Assembly: GCF_020177595.1 (NCBI RefSeq) | Contig: NZ_JAHTBL010000002.1 | Location: 124,001 to 188,000 of the forward strand | Direction: 5' to 3' | Source of the DNA: Cognatishimia sp. MH4019 | GTDB lineage: Bacteria; Pseudomonadota; Alphaproteobacteria; Rhodobacterales; Rhodobacteraceae | Length of the DNA: 64,000 bases | Part shown: in pieces, positions 32,808 through 43,006 of the stretch | Layout: every line of letters starts with the position of its first letter | Position numbering within the stretch: the first letter of the stretch is position 1 | Notes under the pieces: model-generated | Databases searched by the model: none | Told to the model about the DNA's origin: nothing | The model's input: only the letters and a program-made list of their open reading frames with translations | Made by a program: the position numbers and the translations under genes

Positions 32808-33733
32808 TGGCTGTTCTTTTGATTGCTGAAGTTGCAGGCGGCGAGCTGAATGTCGATGCGACCTCCAAGGCCCTGACGGCTGCAAAGCAGATGGGTGACG
32901 TGACGATCCTGGCCGCAGGCGATGGCTGCGCTGGCGCAGCTGAGGCCGCTGCCAAGCTGGACGGTGTCAGCAAAGTGCTTTGCGCCGATGACGCCGCCTA
33001 CGGTCATGATCTGGCCGAGCCGGTCGCTGATCTCGTCGTCTCGCTCGCGGGTGATTACGAACATATCGTCGCCCCCTCCACGGCCGCGTCGAAAAACCTG
33101 CTGCCCCGCGTGGCGGCGATGCTTGACGTCATGGTGATTTCGGAAGTGACCGCCGTTGTGGACGGCAACACGTTCGAGCGTCCGATCTATGCAGGCAACG
33201 CCATGCAGACGGTGAAGTCCTCGGACGCCAAGAAGGTCGCCACGATCCGGACATCGACCTTTGATGCCGCTGGCGAAGGTGGCTCCGCTTCGGTTGAGAC
33301 CATCGCGGCAACGGCAAACCCCGGCCTGTCCGAATGGGTCGAGGACAAGGTGGCCGAGAGCGACCGTCCCGAGCTGACCTCGGCTGGCGTCGTGGTCTCC
33401 GGTGGTCGCGGGGTCGGGTCGGAAGATGACTTCGCGCTGATCGAGAAGCTGGCCGACAAACTGGGCGCTGCCGTTGGTGCGTCCCGCGCGGCTGTCGATT
33501 CGGGCTATGCGCCCAATGACTGGCAAGTGGGTCAGACCGGTAAGGTCGTCGCCCCCGATCTGTATATCGCGGTCGGCATCTCTGGCGCGATCCAGCACTT
33601 GGCGGGCATGAAGGATTCCAAAGTGATCGTCGCGATCAACAAGGATGAAGAAGCACCGATCTTCCAGGTCGCCGACTATGGCCTGGTCGCCGACCTCTTC
33701 GACGCTGTGCCAGAGCTGGTCGAAAAGCTGTAA
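32807..33733 (+). CDS. etfA: Electron transfer flavoprotein subunit alpha
   Basis: 308-residue EtfA with the FAD-binding C-terminal domain ([52 protein letters not shown]). Starts in the etfB stop codon and ends before a strong terminator. A likely in-window electron donor is the acyl-CoA dehydrogenase at 43919-45604. Confidence 0.95.
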   Translation: MAVLLIAEVAGGELNVDATSKALTAAKQMGDVTILAAGDGCAGAAEAAAKLDGVSKVLCADDAAYGHDLAEPVADLVVSLAGDYEHIVAPSTAASKNLLPRVAAMLDVMVISEVTAVVDGNTFERPIYAGNAMQTVKSSDAKKVATIRTSTFDAAGEGGSASVETIAATANPGLSEWVEDKVAESDRPELTSAGVVVSGGRGVGSEDDFALIEKLADKLGAAVGASRAAVDSGYAPNDWQVGQTGKVVAPDLYIAVGISGAIQHLAGMKDSKVIVAINKDEEAPIFQVADYGLVADLFDAVPELVEKL

Positions 33734-33751
33734 GCTACTGACAAGATAGCA

Positions 33752-33785
33752 GAAAGGCCCGCCCATTCCGGCGGGCCTTTTTTGT
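33752..33785 (+). terminator. etfBA terminator
   Basis: AAAGGCCCGCC pairs perfectly with GGCGGGCCTTT around CATTCC, followed by a run of six or more T residues. Confidence 0.92.
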
Positions 33786-34606
33786 TAAGTCTGCGGCATG
33801 TGCCTGGACAATGGCCCCGTCAGAGCACGGGCGGCGTGGTGATGGGCATCAATGCCCATCAGATCCCCCGCCGCCAACGCCTCCAGCGGGTTGAAGACCA
33901 TGCCTTCGGTTCGCAAAGGACCAGGATCGAAGACCACCTCAGCATAGTCTGACGCCATTCCGCGCAGCTGTTCGATCATGCTGCCTGTGATGAACTGCGG
34001 GCGGCCCGTCGCCTCCATATCGTCACTAGGGCCATTCTCGCCCATCCAAAGCAGCGTCACAGGTGCGGTCAGCTTGTCCAACAGAGTTTTCATCCGTCCC
34101 AGCCACGCCGATTGCAGTTCGTCCACCAACATCGCGAAGCGATCCGGCGCGCTTTGCTTCAACTCGGCCAGCAAATGGCCCGTGAAGTGGAACTCCGTAA
34201 AGTCGGCATCGCGGAAAATGGTCGTCATCAAATCAGACGCATGGACGAACCGATCATTGCGACGCGGATGCACAGTGTAGAACCTGTTAGAGCAGTTCTG
34301 CGCACCCGTAATCTCTAGCACAATCGCTTCGGACCGGTTGGCCAGATCAATGATCCCCGGCTCGTTCAGATACGCCTCTGGCCCAGCGTTGACGACACCC
34401 AGATTGACTGTCTCGAACCCTATTTTGTCCTCGATCAGCGCCGGGAACGGCGTTTCGATAAAACGCCCGTACGTCTCTGTGCCGCCCAGACAGGCCACAT
34501 ATTCATGCCGCAACTGTTTGCGCGGCCCGCGAAACCGAAGACGCGAGCCTTCATAGGAACACGGAAAATAGTCGAGGCCAGACTGGCCCAAAGTCTCATA
34601 GGTCAT
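33785..34606 (-). CDS. DUF6473-like protein
   Basis: 273-residue protein resembling a Rhodobacteraceae family known as DUF6473: an N-terminal Y-E-x-L-G-x-S-x-L-D-Y-F-P-C-S-Y segment, FRGPRKQL, YVACLGGTETYGRF, VNLGVVNAGPEAYL and SNRFYTVHPRRNDRF. Conserved Gly-Gly-Thr-Glu and the late ID-A-H-H segment recall SGNH-type esterase/acyltransferase blocks, which is a guess. ATG 34606 is preceded by AAAGGGTGGG; a GTG three codons upstream is inside that site. Monocistronic, convergent with etfBA and ending at the edge of its terminator. Confidence 0.7.
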   Translation of the reverse strand: MTYETLGQSGLDYFPCSYEGSRLRFRGPRKQLRHEYVACLGGTETYGRFIETPFPALIEDKIGFETVNLGVVNAGPEAYLNEPGIIDLANRSEAIVLEITGAQNCSNRFYTVHPRRNDRFVHASDLMTTIFRDADFTEFHFTGHLLAELKQSAPDRFAMLVDELQSAWLGRMKTLLDKLTAPVTLLWMGENGPSDDMEATGRPQFITGSMIEQLRGMASDYAEVVFDPGPLRTEGMVFNPLEALAAGDLMGIDAHHHAARALTGPLSRHMPQT

Positions 34607-34709
34607 CAAACCCACCCTTTAATTATTCACCCGAGTCGGAGATTGCGCCCAAAACCTTGCCAAAAAGCTAAACCCACAAGGTGAGATAAAATGTCTGGGT
34701 CTGCGCCCC

Positions 34710-34738
34710 TTGGCACCCCTCGCACAGGCGGTCATACT
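34710..34738 (+). promoter_or_regulatory. Promoter of the 3-hydroxybutyryl-CoA dehydrogenase gene
   Basis: TTGGCA (34710-34715), 17 bases, CATACT (34733-34738), about 30 bases before the ATG. Confidence 0.55.
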
Positions 34739-34767
34739 GCGCGCGAGCAGCAGGAAAGGCCGCCCTT

Positions 34768-35643
34768 ATGACGATCCAGAAAGTTGGTGTGATTGGTGCA
34801 GGACAGATGGGCAACGGGATCGCCCATGTTTTTGCGCTGGCAGGCTATGACGTAATGCTCAACGACATTTCCGAGGATAGCCTGAACGCCGCTGTTGCTC
34901 TGATCGACAAGAATCTCGAACGTCAGGTCAGTCGTGAAAAGATCGCAGCCGATGAAAAAGCCGCCGCGATGGGTCGCATCCAGACAACGCTGAAATTGCC
35001 CGATCTGGGCGAAACCGATCTGGTCATTGAGGCTGCGACAGAACGCGAAACCGTCAAACAGGCAATCTTTGAAGACCTGCTGCCGCATCTGCAGCCGCAC
35101 ACGATCCTGACCTCGAACACCTCATCGATCTCGATCACGCGGCTGGCGTCCCGCACCGACCGGCCCGAGAAATTCATGGGGTTTCACTTCATGAACCCGG
35201 TGCCAATCATGCAACTGGTCGAACTGATCCGCGGAATCGCCACAGACGAGCCAACCTTTTCGACCTGTATGAAAGTCGTTGAAAAACTTGGTAAAACTTC
35301 CGCAACGGCCGAAGACTTCCCTGCCTTCATCGTGAACCGCATCCTGATGCCGATGATCAACGAGGCGGTTTATACGCTGTATGAGGGCGTCGGCTCGGTC
35401 AAATCCATCGATACATCGCTGAAACTGGGCGCAAACCACCCGATGGGCCCGCTAGAGCTGGCTGATTTCATCGGGCTCGATACGTGTTTGGCGATCATGA
35501 ATGTTCTGCATGACGGGCTGGCGGATACGAAATACCGCCCTTGCCCGCTGCTGACGAAATATGTCGAAGCAGGCTGGCTTGGCCGTAAAACGGATCGGGG
35601 TTTCTACGATTATCGTGGCGATGAGCCGGTCCCGACACGTTAA
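34768..35643 (+). CDS. 3-hydroxybutyryl-CoA dehydrogenase
   Basis: 291 residues: an N-terminal Rossmann fold with GAGQMGNGIA at 10-19 and a C-terminal helical domain. Catalytic histidine in GFHFMNPVPIMQLVE (near 142), and FPAFIVNRILMPMINEA is the helix of the substrate pocket. It interconverts acetoacetyl-CoA and 3-hydroxybutyryl-CoA, in fatty acid or short-chain acyl-CoA metabolism. AGGAAAGG lies ahead of ATG 34768. It overlaps the convergent acyltransferase gene by four bases. A hbd or paaH role cannot be separated from sequence alone. Confidence 0.93.
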   Translation: MTIQKVGVIGAGQMGNGIAHVFALAGYDVMLNDISEDSLNAAVALIDKNLERQVSREKIAADEKAAAMGRIQTTLKLPDLGETDLVIEAATERETVKQAIFEDLLPHLQPHTILTSNTSSISITRLASRTDRPEKFMGFHFMNPVPIMQLVELIRGIATDEPTFSTCMKVVEKLGKTSATAEDFPAFIVNRILMPMINEAVYTLYEGVGSVKSIDTSLKLGANHPMGPLELADFIGLDTCLAIMNVLHDGLADTKYRPCPLLTKYVEAGWLGRKTDRGFYDYRGDEPVPTR

Positions 35644-36524
35644 CGCGTGTCGTCACCCAGCTTGAGCGTTTCCTGACGCAACCAACTGACAAAGCCACGC
35701 GGGTTGCTCGCCCATTCCTTCGTCACCTCTGACGGGATCGGCTCGCCGACGCGCGGGGCCTGAGGCTTGCGCATGGCATGCACGACCTCATGGATCAGCA
35801 ACCCCTGCCGCAACGTGGCCGAGATGCGATTGGCCATCTGATACCAACGCGAATTCTGTCCGGGAAAGTAGATGGGCAAGACAGTCGCACCAGACTTTTG
35901 AATCATTTTTGCCGTGAATGGATTCCACTCGGCCTCAATCGCAGGGCCAAACATCGTCTCGCTGGAGGCAACCACGCCAGACGGGAACAGAACCACGACG
36001 CCATTTTGCTGCAGATGCTCCATCGCGGCCTTGCGCATCTCAATCGACTTGCGCTGCGCGTCGACCTCATGCGGAAACGGCACCGGGATCATGAATTGTT
36101 CAATCTCGGCGATGCCCGTCAAAAGACTGCGCGTGAGAATTTTGTAATCCGTGCGCACGCGGCCAATGAGATCCGCCAGGATCATGCCATCGACAAGCCC
36201 ATGCGGGTGGTTTGCCACAATGATCACCGGGCCATCCTTGGGAATTCGTGCGATCTGCTCTGGCGGAGTGGCCAGAGGAATACCCATTAAATCAAGGGAT
36301 TGCCGCCAGAAGGCTTGTCCATACTGCGGGCCCAACGCCTCAAACCGGCGGATCAGGCGCAGCAGAGAAATCTTGCCCGTGCACCATTCCATCACGCGGA
36401 TAGTCAAAGACTTGAACGGATTTTCAAACGTGTTCGCATAAGACAGCTTGCGCTTGTCATACGGCACGTAGTTTGGATCGGTCATCACCGGTGTCACAGT
36501 CGTGTTTTGGAAACTGTCTACCAC
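35640..36524 (-). CDS. Lysophospholipid acyltransferase family protein
   Basis: 294 residues with a PlsC-like acyltransferase fold: NHPHGLVDGM (the HX4D site), followed by the PVPF and FPSG blocks and PIYFPGQNSRWYQ. The C-terminal part also resembles the acyltransferase used in ornithine-lipid synthesis. Start ATG 36524; the internal ATG at 36485 (MTDPNYVP) is possible. No signal peptide; probably peripheral at the inner membrane. Upstream of it, HPr is on the same strand with a 30-base gap, so it may be the last gene of the PTS unit. Acyl acceptor unknown. Confidence 0.8.
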   Translation of the reverse strand: MVDSFQNTTVTPVMTDPNYVPYDKRKLSYANTFENPFKSLTIRVMEWCTGKISLLRLIRRFEALGPQYGQAFWRQSLDLMGIPLATPPEQIARIPKDGPVIIVANHPHGLVDGMILADLIGRVRTDYKILTRSLLTGIAEIEQFMIPVPFPHEVDAQRKSIEMRKAAMEHLQQNGVVVLFPSGVVASSETMFGPAIEAEWNPFTAKMIQKSGATVLPIYFPGQNSRWYQMANRISATLRQGLLIHEVVHAMRKPQAPRVGEPIPSEVTKEWASNPRGFVSWLRQETLKLGDDTR

Positions 36525-36554
36525 TTGGTGTGTTCGCCTCCCGACCGAAGTCGC

Positions 36555-36833
36555 CTAGAAGTCTTCGCCAAACTTATCGGCGACCAGCGCATCAATGGCG
36601 TCAGCAAGCTGATCGGCCTGCGCGCCGCTGGTTTCAACCTCAATAGTGGTTCCTTTGGAGGCTGCCAACATCAAAAGCCCCATAATACTGTCTCCCGATG
36701 TGCTCAGCCCGTCCTTGGAGACCTCTGCCCTAGCGTCATGCGCCTCTACGACTTCAACGAGCTTGGCCGACGCGCGGGCATGCAACCCTTTCTCGTTCAC
36801 AATCTTATGGCTACGCAAAACAGTTTGGCTCAT
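36555..36833 (-). CDS. ptsH: Phosphocarrier protein HPr
   Basis: 92-residue HPr. The phosphorylatable histidine is His18 in KGLHARAS and the HPr kinase serine is Ser49 in GDSIMGLL, both kept. With the downstream-encoded EIIA and HprK nearby, it belongs to the regulatory PTS of alphaproteobacteria, which lacks sugar permeases. Nine bases separate it from the EIIA gene. Confidence 0.95.
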   Translation of the reverse strand: MSQTVLRSHKIVNEKGLHARASAKLVEVVEAHDARAEVSKDGLSTSGDSIMGLLMLAASKGTTIEVETSGAQADQLADAIDALVADKFGEDF

Positions 36834-36842
36834 GGCGTTGGA

Positions 36843-37235
36843 TCAAACCGCATCCGCATCGAAGCTGTCAATATACTTGCGTCCGGCATCGCGGGCCAGT
36901 GACACAGCGTCTTCGACCGTTCTTTGGCGAGACTTTGCGAGTTTGACCAACATCGGCAGGTTGGCCCCATACAGGATCTTGCGATTGGTCGGGCTGCAAG
37001 CGCGCAGGCTCAGGTTTGAGGGCGAGCCGCCGAACATATCCGTGACGATCACCACACCGTCGCCCGTATCGACCGCATCCGCGGCATCACAAATCTCGGT
37101 TTGCTTGGCGCTGCGGTCATCGCTGACCTCGATCGAGATGGCCTCAATCCCGCCCTGGCTGCCGACGACATGTTCGACAGCGGCCAGATACTCGCGGGCC
37201 AATCCCCCATGCGCGACGATCACGATGCCGATCAC
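36843..37235 (-). CDS. PTS mannose-type EIIA (regulatory)
   Basis: 130-residue EIIA of the mannose/fructose family. The phosphorylation site is His9 (VIVAHGG), followed by the [10 protein letters not shown] loop. There are no adjacent EIIB or EIIC genes, so it acts as a regulatory phosphoacceptor downstream of HPr. Its ATG overlaps the rapZ stop by four bases. Confidence 0.92.
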   Translation of the reverse strand: MIGIVIVAHGGLAREYLAAVEHVVGSQGGIEAISIEVSDDRSAKQTEICDAADAVDTGDGVVIVTDMFGGSPSNLSLRACSPTNRKILYGANLPMLVKLAKSRQRTVEDAVSLARDAGRKYIDSFDADAV

Positions 37236-38149
37236 GCTTTACTCTCTTTATGCTGTGGCGCGGGCCGTGTGGCTGCAGCGCGTTCTAATTCCCTGTGTCT
37301 TATAGATACCTGCCAACCGGCTGATTCAAGGGCTCGCGCCAGCTTTTCCGTAACGGCAACAGATCGGTGTTGCCCTCCGGTGCAGCCAAATCCGATGGAC
37401 AGATGCGCTTTGCCCTCGGCCACATAAGCCGGAAGCAGCATTTCGGCGAGGGCGAAAATGCGGCCAAAGAACTCTTCAAACCGGGGGTCTTTTTCGACAT
37501 AGGCGCTGACCGCAGGGTCCTGCCCGTTCAACGCGCGGAGGCTTTCTTCCCAGTAAGGATTGTTCAGAAAACGGCAGTCGAACACCATATCGATGCCGCG
37601 CGGCAAGCCGCGCTTATAAGAGAATGAGTGCACCGCCAGCGCCAGACGGTCGCCGCTTTCAGGCGCGAACCAGCGTTCCATCTCGGCACGCAAATCGTGC
37701 GGGCTCAGTTCGGACGTATCAAGCAGCATTTCTGCCCGCGCCCGGATTGGAGCCAGCAGATCAGATTCCCGTGCGATCCCTTGGGCGGGGCTTTCGCCAG
37801 GGGCCATCGGGTGGCGTCTGCGCGTCTCGGAATAGCGGCGCAGCAGCACATCCGTATTGGCATCCAGATAGAGCACTTCCAGCGCAATCTCGGGCGTCTC
37901 TCCCAGACGGTCGATCATCTCGATCACGGCTTGGGTGCTGAAATCGCGGTTGCGCACGTCCAGGCCCAGCGCCAGCGGTTTGCTCATCGGCGGGCCTTGC
38001 AGCAGGCGCGGCATCAAGCTGAGCGGGAGGTTGTCGATGGCCTCATAGCCCAGATCCTCAAGCGCATTGATCGCGGTTGATCGCCCGGCCCCGGACGGTC
38101 CGGTGACCAGCACCACGCGCTGGCCGGTTTGGTGATACATTGGCGCCAT
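37232..38149 (-). CDS. rapZ: RNase adapter RapZ
   Basis: 305 residues: P-loop GPSGAGRS at 17-24, and the C-terminal RapZ domain with SFGCTGGQ-type [18 protein letters not shown]. In enteric bacteria it binds glucosamine-6-phosphate and targets small RNAs to RNase E; in alphaproteobacteria it is constantly linked with hprK and ptsH, where a nucleotide-dependent signalling role is expected. It begins three bases after the hprK stop. Confidence 0.95.
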   Translation of the reverse strand: MAPMYHQTGQRVVLVTGPSGAGRSTAINALEDLGYEAIDNLPLSLMPRLLQGPPMSKPLALGLDVRNRDFSTQAVIEMIDRLGETPEIALEVLYLDANTDVLLRRYSETRRRHPMAPGESPAQGIARESDLLAPIRARAEMLLDTSELSPHDLRAEMERWFAPESGDRLALAVHSFSYKRGLPRGIDMVFDCRFLNNPYWEESLRALNGQDPAVSAYVEKDPRFEEFFGRIFALAEMLLPAYVAEGKAHLSIGFGCTGGQHRSVAVTEKLARALESAGWQVSIRHRELERAAATRPAPQHKESKA

Positions 38150-38152
38150 CTT

Positions 38153-38608
38153 TTAATCCCGTCTTCCCTCCTTGAGATATTGCATCAGCGCAGCAGGAAA
38201 AGCTGTGTTCCCCGCTTTGTGAAGCAAGGGGAGCACTTGTCCCAGCAAAACCGCCTCGCGAAAGGGCGGCAGACGGTCGCGCTCTGACGTGGCGAGATCA
38301 AGAATGGCCACTACAGGCGTCGGCCCGGACGGGGGGGCATTCAGCAGGCCAATCCCCCGCGCCTCGATGCGGCCTTCGATGGAAGGTGGGCACTGCGCGA
38401 TGACGCGGTTGCCGTCTAGACGCAGGGCTGTCTGGTCGTCCGCCACAAGCTGCGCGCCCAGCGCCATCAACTCCAGCGCAAGGCTGGATTTGCCTGTACC
38501 AGATGGGCCGATAATCAGTAGTGCCTTGCCGGACACCGCGACGCAACTGGCGTGCACCTGCACTGGCGCGTCTGTGTCAGGGGGGTCAGAGGGCAGCGTT
38601 TCAGACAT
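38153..38608 (-). CDS. hprK: HPr kinase/phosphorylase, short form
   Basis: 151 residues containing only the C-terminal kinase domain: Walker A GPSGTGKS at 34-41, and ARGIGLL as the short conserved block. The N-terminal domain of firmicute HprK is missing, as is normal in alphaproteobacteria. It phosphorylates HPr on serine (Ser49 here). ATG 38608 is used; the frame extends to 38689 over the end of chvG, but the internal start gives the usual N-terminus. Confidence 0.9.
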   Translation of the reverse strand: MSETLPSDPPDTDAPVQVHASCVAVSGKALLIIGPSGTGKSSLALELMALGAQLVADDQTALRLDGNRVIAQCPPSIEGRIEARGIGLLNAPPSGPTPVVAILDLATSERDRLPPFREAVLLGQVLPLLHKAGNTAFPAALMQYLKEGRRD

Positions 38609-38630
38609 TGGAAAGCGGCTGCCCTTTCTG

Positions 38631-40367
38631 TCAGATCGGCAAGCCGACCACAAAGCGCGCGCCCAGCGGTTCGGACGTGATGTCGGCATCGGTCGGGCGA
38701 ATATTCTCGGCCCAGATCACGCCGCCATGGGCCTCAACAATCTGTTTGGAGATCGCAAGCCCAAGCCCGGAGTTATTGCCAAACTGCGCCTCGGGGCGTT
38801 CCGAATAGAACCGCTGGAAAATCTTGTTCAGCGCGGGTTCGGGGATACCCGGCCCGGTATCCTCGACCACGACAAGCACGCGGTTTTCACGCTGCCGCGC
38901 CCAGACCCGGATCGCGTCGCCCTCCTCGCAAAACGAAATCGCATTTGTGATCAGATTGACAAAAACCTGCGCCAGCCGCGCCTCAAGCCCGTGAATGAAG
39001 ATCGGATTTGCCGGAATGTCTGCAATATACTCAACGCCCTTGGCCGAGGCTTCCTGACCAAGAAACTCGTTCAGATTGCCGATCATTTTCAGCAAATCGA
39101 ACGCCTGCTCTTCTTCCTTGACCAGCTCGCTATCAAGCCGCGATGCATTCGCGATATCGCTGACCAGACGATCCAGACGACTGACATCATGGTCAATCAC
39201 GTCCAGCAGCTTTTCACGCTGATCGTCCCGCTTCGCCACGCGCATCGTGCCCACGGCGGACCGCAAAGAGGCAAGCGGATTCTTGATTTCATGCGCCACG
39301 TCGGCTGCGAATTGTTCATTCGCATCAATGCGATCGTAAAGTGCGGCCACCATGCCCCGTAGCGCGCTGGAGAGCCTGCCAATCTCGTCCGGTCGCGCCG
39401 TCAAATCGGGGATCCGAATGCGGCTCGGCGTCATTTTACGCGCGTTCTTATCGCGACCAAGTTCCGCCGCAGCAGCCAAATCCGACAGCGGATTCGCGAT
39501 GGTCGAGGCCAACACAAGGCTCAATCCAATCGAGACCAGAATGGCGATGACAAACATCTGCAAAATCTGTTCGCGGTCGCTGCGCACAAGCTGGTCAATC
39601 TCACCTGCGGCACTGGTCAGCGCCACAACGCCAACGGCCCGATCCCCTTGCAAAATAGGGGTGGCAACAGTGAATAGCGTCGCCTCGTTCGCGTCGCGCC
39701 CCATCTTGACCTGCGTGCCGCCGGTCAGCGTTTCGTCGATCAGCTTGGCTGCCAACGTTGCGGCATCCTGAACCTCGGCCACGTCCTCTTGCGCGGTCAG
39801 CACTTTGGACGCACCCGACCAGATGCGGTTCAGAAAGTCTGTGATGACGGTGTTGGTTTCGGCGTTCTCAAGCCCGTCGATCTGAGGCAAGCGCCGCTGC
39901 ATTCCTTCGGTCGAGCCGACAAGCGTCTCTTGCGGATCAAACACGAACACCTCGATGCCCGAGCGCAGATCAAGCGCCTCAAGCGTTTCGGCCACGTCCA
40001 GACCATCGCCAGCGGCCAGATTGACGGGGGCGTTGCCCTCAATCTGCGCCTCGAACACATCGGCAATCAGTTCGGCTTCTGACACCAGCGCCGTGCCGCG
40101 CTGAAACGCCAGGCTGTTGCGTGCGGGGTTCAGATACAGAACCCCCGCCACCAGCACGATCAGCGCCAACAGGTTGAATGTGATGATCTTGCGCGCCAGT
40201 GGCGACCGGTTGAGCGTGATCAGCCCGCGCCGCTCCCGCCGGTCCTGCAGTTCTTTCTCGCCGAAGCTGTCGGGCGCGACATAATCATCGCCCAACACAA
40301 CATCAGGTTTCGCTGCCTTGCGGACAGAGTTCAGATCCCGAACGTCAATCTTCGGCGCGATTGTCAT
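38631..40367 (-). CDS. chvG: ChvG-like sensor histidine kinase
   Basis: 578-residue sensor kinase. One membrane helix near 60-82, a periplasmic sensing domain to about 255, a second helix near 258-280, HAMP, then HisKA with His359 (DVAHEIKNP) and HATPase with DTGPGIP and NNSGLGLAI. The long cytoplasmic N-terminus before helix one is normal for ChvG/ExoS. In related bacteria this system senses acidic or envelope-stress conditions. It starts within the chvI stop (4-base overlap), and its end overlaps the upstream region of hprK. Confidence 0.93.
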   Translation of the reverse strand: MTIAPKIDVRDLNSVRKAAKPDVVLGDDYVAPDSFGEKELQDRRERRGLITLNRSPLARKIITFNLLALIVLVAGVLYLNPARNSLAFQRGTALVSEAELIADVFEAQIEGNAPVNLAAGDGLDVAETLEALDLRSGIEVFVFDPQETLVGSTEGMQRRLPQIDGLENAETNTVITDFLNRIWSGASKVLTAQEDVAEVQDAATLAAKLIDETLTGGTQVKMGRDANEATLFTVATPILQGDRAVGVVALTSAAGEIDQLVRSDREQILQMFVIAILVSIGLSLVLASTIANPLSDLAAAAELGRDKNARKMTPSRIRIPDLTARPDEIGRLSSALRGMVAALYDRIDANEQFAADVAHEIKNPLASLRSAVGTMRVAKRDDQREKLLDVIDHDVSRLDRLVSDIANASRLDSELVKEEEQAFDLLKMIGNLNEFLGQEASAKGVEYIADIPANPIFIHGLEARLAQVFVNLITNAISFCEEGDAIRVWARQRENRVLVVVEDTGPGIPEPALNKIFQRFYSERPEAQFGNNSGLGLAISKQIVEAHGGVIWAENIRPTDADITSEPLGARFVVGLPI

Positions 40368-41068
40368 GGCTCTTCGTTATACCGGTAGCCAATGCCATAA
40401 AGGGTTTCGATCGCCGTAAACTCGTCATCGACCGACCGCATCTTCTTGCGCAAGCGCTTGATATGGCTGTCGATTGTGCGGTCATCGACATAGACCTGAT
40501 CGTCATAGGCCACGTCCATCAACTGATCGCGGCTTTTGACGAAACCGGGCCGTTGCGCCAGCGCTTGCAACAGCAGGAACTCGGTCACGGTCAAGGACAC
40601 GTCCTGCCCCTTCCACGTCACCGCGTGACGCAGCGGGTCCATTCGCAACTCGCCACGCACCAGCACTTTGGTCTCTTCGGTGTCGCCGACCACATCGCCT
40701 GCAATCGCATCCTGACGGCGCAGAAGCGCACGGATACGTTCGACCAGAAGGCGCTGGGAGAACGGCTTTTTCACATAGTCATCCGCGCCCATCCGCAGAC
40801 CCAGAACCTCGTCGATCTCATCGTCTTTGGAGGTCAGGAAAATCACTGGCATCGTCGTTTTCTGACGCAGCCGTTGCAGCAAATCCATGCCGTCCATACG
40901 GGGCATCTTGATGTCCAGAACAGCCATATCCGGCATGCTTTTGTTGAAAGCCTCCAGCGCAGCCTGACCATCATTATAGGTGTTTACCTCGAAGCCTTCC
41001 GCTTCGAGTGTCATGGACACGGATGTCAGAATATTCCGATCATCGTCCACCAAGGCGATCTTCGACAT
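40364..41068 (-). CDS. chvI: ChvI-like response regulator
   Basis: 234-residue OmpR-family regulator: receiver domain with the acidic pocket at LVDDD, the phosphoacceptor Asp52 in [11 protein letters not shown], and a C-terminal winged helix ending [18 protein letters not shown]. Cotranscribed with chvG (four-base overlap) and with the downstream hprK-rapZ-EIIA-ptsH genes, all in the same direction. Promoter probably in 41069-41407, shared with divergent pckA. Confidence 0.95.
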   Translation of the reverse strand: MSKIALVDDDRNILTSVSMTLEAEGFEVNTYNDGQAALEAFNKSMPDMAVLDIKMPRMDGMDLLQRLRQKTTMPVIFLTSKDDEIDEVLGLRMGADDYVKKPFSQRLLVERIRALLRRQDAIAGDVVGDTEETKVLVRGELRMDPLRHAVTWKGQDVSLTVTEFLLLQALAQRPGFVKSRDQLMDVAYDDQVYVDDRTIDSHIKRLRKKMRSVDDEFTAIETLYGIGYRYNEEP

Positions 41069-41245
41069 GGGGATTTCCTTTTACTGCTCGTTATTATTTT
41101 TTGCCTGCTTTTAGGCATAATCTCTCTTTTTTCAGGGTCCGAATCAACTGTTAAAGCGAATCAGGGTTCTGACCTGCGTCAGTTTTGAAACAAAAAAGGA
41201 AATGAATTGCTAAAATGCAGCAGTTAACCGCCAGATGCAGAGCGT

Positions 41246-41277
41246 GTTGGCGCTAACCTGCATTTGGTTGCGCTAAC
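41246..41277. promoter_or_regulatory. Paired GTTgCGCtAAC palindromes upstream of pckA
   Basis: GTTGGCGCTAAC (41246-41257) and GTTGCGCTAAC (41267-41277) are two near-palindromic boxes about 20 bases centre to centre, two DNA turns. They lie in the 339-base gap between chvI and pckA, 131-162 bases before the pckA ATG. A LacI-type regulator of gluconeogenesis binding a palindrome with a central CG would fit. GCGCTAA-type half sites also occur near etfB (31913 and 31979). Nothing else is recognised in the gap. Confidence 0.45.
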
Positions 41278-41407
41278 TGCGCGTTTGCGTCCTGTTCTAA
41301 TCCGGAACCGTCATGTTATCTGGACCCCTGTCGCTGCTTCCGGCGGCAGGCGCGATCCATGCGCTAAAGGACAATTCGCCTCGATTGGGCACCACAGGAG
41401 CAACTCA

Positions 41408-43006
41408 ATGACATCTGGACGGGTCAACCCGCAGCACCGCCTCGAAGACCAAGGGATCACAGGTCTCGGCAATGTCTATTACAACCTGCTGGAGCCTGCG
41501 CTGATCGAAGCCGCGCTCAAACGCGATGAAGGCACGCTGGGCGAAGGGGGAACATTCCTTGTTTCCACCGGCAAGCACACGGGTCGCTCCCCCAAAGATA
41601 AGTTTGTTGTCCGCACGCCGTCCGTGGAAGACAGCATCTGGTGGGAAAACAACGCCCCGATGGAGCCTGCGGCGTTTGACGTTCTTTACAGCGACATGAT
41701 CGCTCATATGGAGGGCGGCGATTACTACGTGCATGATCTTTTCGGTGGCGCTGATCCCGCCCACCGTCTTGATGTCCGCGTCGTGACCGAGCTTGCATGG
41801 CATGGCCTCTTCATCCGCCACCTTCTGCGTCGGCCTGACCGCGATGAGTTGGATGAGTTCACCGCTGATTTCACCATCATCAACTGCCCCACCTTCCAGG
41901 CGGACCCTGCCAAGCATGGGTGCCGCTCTGAAACGGTCATTGTGCTGAATTTCGACAAGAAGCTGATCCTGATCGGCGGCACCGAATATGCAGGTGAGAA
42001 CAAGAAATCCGTGTTCTCGCTTCTGAACTACCTGCTACCGGAAAAAGGCATCATGCCGATGCACTGCTCGGCCAATCACGCGCCGGGTAACCCTGTTGAT
42101 ACAGCGATCTTCTTTGGCCTTTCCGGCACCGGCAAAACGACGCTGTCGGCTGATCCGTCCCGCACGCTGATCGGGGATGATGAGCATGGATGGTCCGAAC
42201 GTGGCACCTTCAACTTCGAGGGCGGCTGCTATGCCAAGACGATCAATCTCAGCGCCGAGGCCGAGCCCGAGATTTACGCTACGACCAAGAAATTCGGCAC
42301 CGTGATTGAGAATATGGTCTATGATGAAGAAACCAAGGAACTCGACTTCGAAGACGATAGCCTGACCGCCAATATGCGCTGCGCCTATCCGCTGCACTAT
42401 ATCTCGAATGCGTCGTCCACCGCGCTTGGTGGCCACCCTAAGAACATCATCATGCTGACCTGCGATGCGTTCGGCGTTCTGCCCCCAATCGCGCGGCTCA
42501 CACCCGCACAGGCAATGTACCACTTCCTCTCCGGCTTCACGTCCAAAGTCGCCGGGACCGAGCGCGGCGTGACCGAGCCTGAGCCGACATTCTCCACCTG
42601 TTTCGGCGCACCCTTCATGCCCCGTCGCCCCGAAGCCTACGGCAACCTGCTGCGCGAAAAGATCGCCAAGCATGGCGCGACCTGCTGGCTGGTGAACACC
42701 GGTTGGACCGGAGGCGCGTACGGCTCTGGCTCACGCATGCCGATCCGCGCAACCCGCGCGTTGCTGACTGCCGCTCTGGATGGCTCATTGGCTGCGGTTG
42801 ATTTCCGCAAAGACCCCAACTTCGGTTTCGAAGTGCCGGTCAGTGTTCAGGGTGTCGCTGACATTCTGCTTGATCCGCGCCGCACGTGGGCCGATGCAAG
42901 CGCCTATGACGCGCAGGCCGAAAAGCTGGTGCAGATGTTTGCCGACAACTTCGAGCAATATGTGCCCTACATCGACGACGATGTGAAAGCCGCAGCCATC
43001 GGCTAA
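41408..43006 (+). CDS. pckA: Phosphoenolpyruvate carboxykinase (ATP)
   Basis: 532-residue PckA, which makes PEP from oxaloacetate for gluconeogenesis. P-loop [11 protein letters not shown] near 237-247, the metal-site region HCSANHAP upstream of it, and the lid region near the C-terminus are intact. AGGAG lies eight bases before ATG 41408; the frame is open 48 codons upstream and is rejected because the initial residues match the family start. It is divergent from the chvI-chvG-PTS genes, a linkage conserved in alphaproteobacteria, and ends overlapping the permease gene by four bases. Confidence 0.97.
   Translation: MTSGRVNPQHRLEDQGITGLGNVYYNLLEPALIEAALKRDEGTLGEGGTFLVSTGKHTGRSPKDKFVVRTPSVEDSIWWENNAPMEPAAFDVLYSDMIAHMEGGDYYVHDLFGGADPAHRLDVRVVTELAWHGLFIRHLLRRPDRDELDEFTADFTIINCPTFQADPAKHGCRSETVIVLNFDKKLILIGGTEYAGENKKSVFSLLNYLLPEKGIMPMHCSANHAPGNPVDTAIFFGLSGTGKTTLSADPSRTLIGDDEHGWSERGTFNFEGGCYAKTINLSAEAEPEIYATTKKFGTVIENMVYDEETKELDFEDDSLTANMRCAYPLHYISNASSTALGGHPKNIIMLTCDAFGVLPPIARLTPAQAMYHFLSGFTSKVAGTERGVTEPEPTFSTCFGAPFMPRRPEAYGNLLREKIAKHGATCWLVNTGWTGGAYGSGSRMPIRATRALLTAALDGSLAAVDFRKDPNFGFEVPVSVQGVADILLDPRRTWADASAYDAQAEKLVQMFADNFEQYVPYIDDDVKAAAIG

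Noticed and set aside
38153-38608. HprK as a truncated or broken gene
   Set aside because: The short form with only the kinase domain is normal in alphaproteobacteria and the P-loop is intact.
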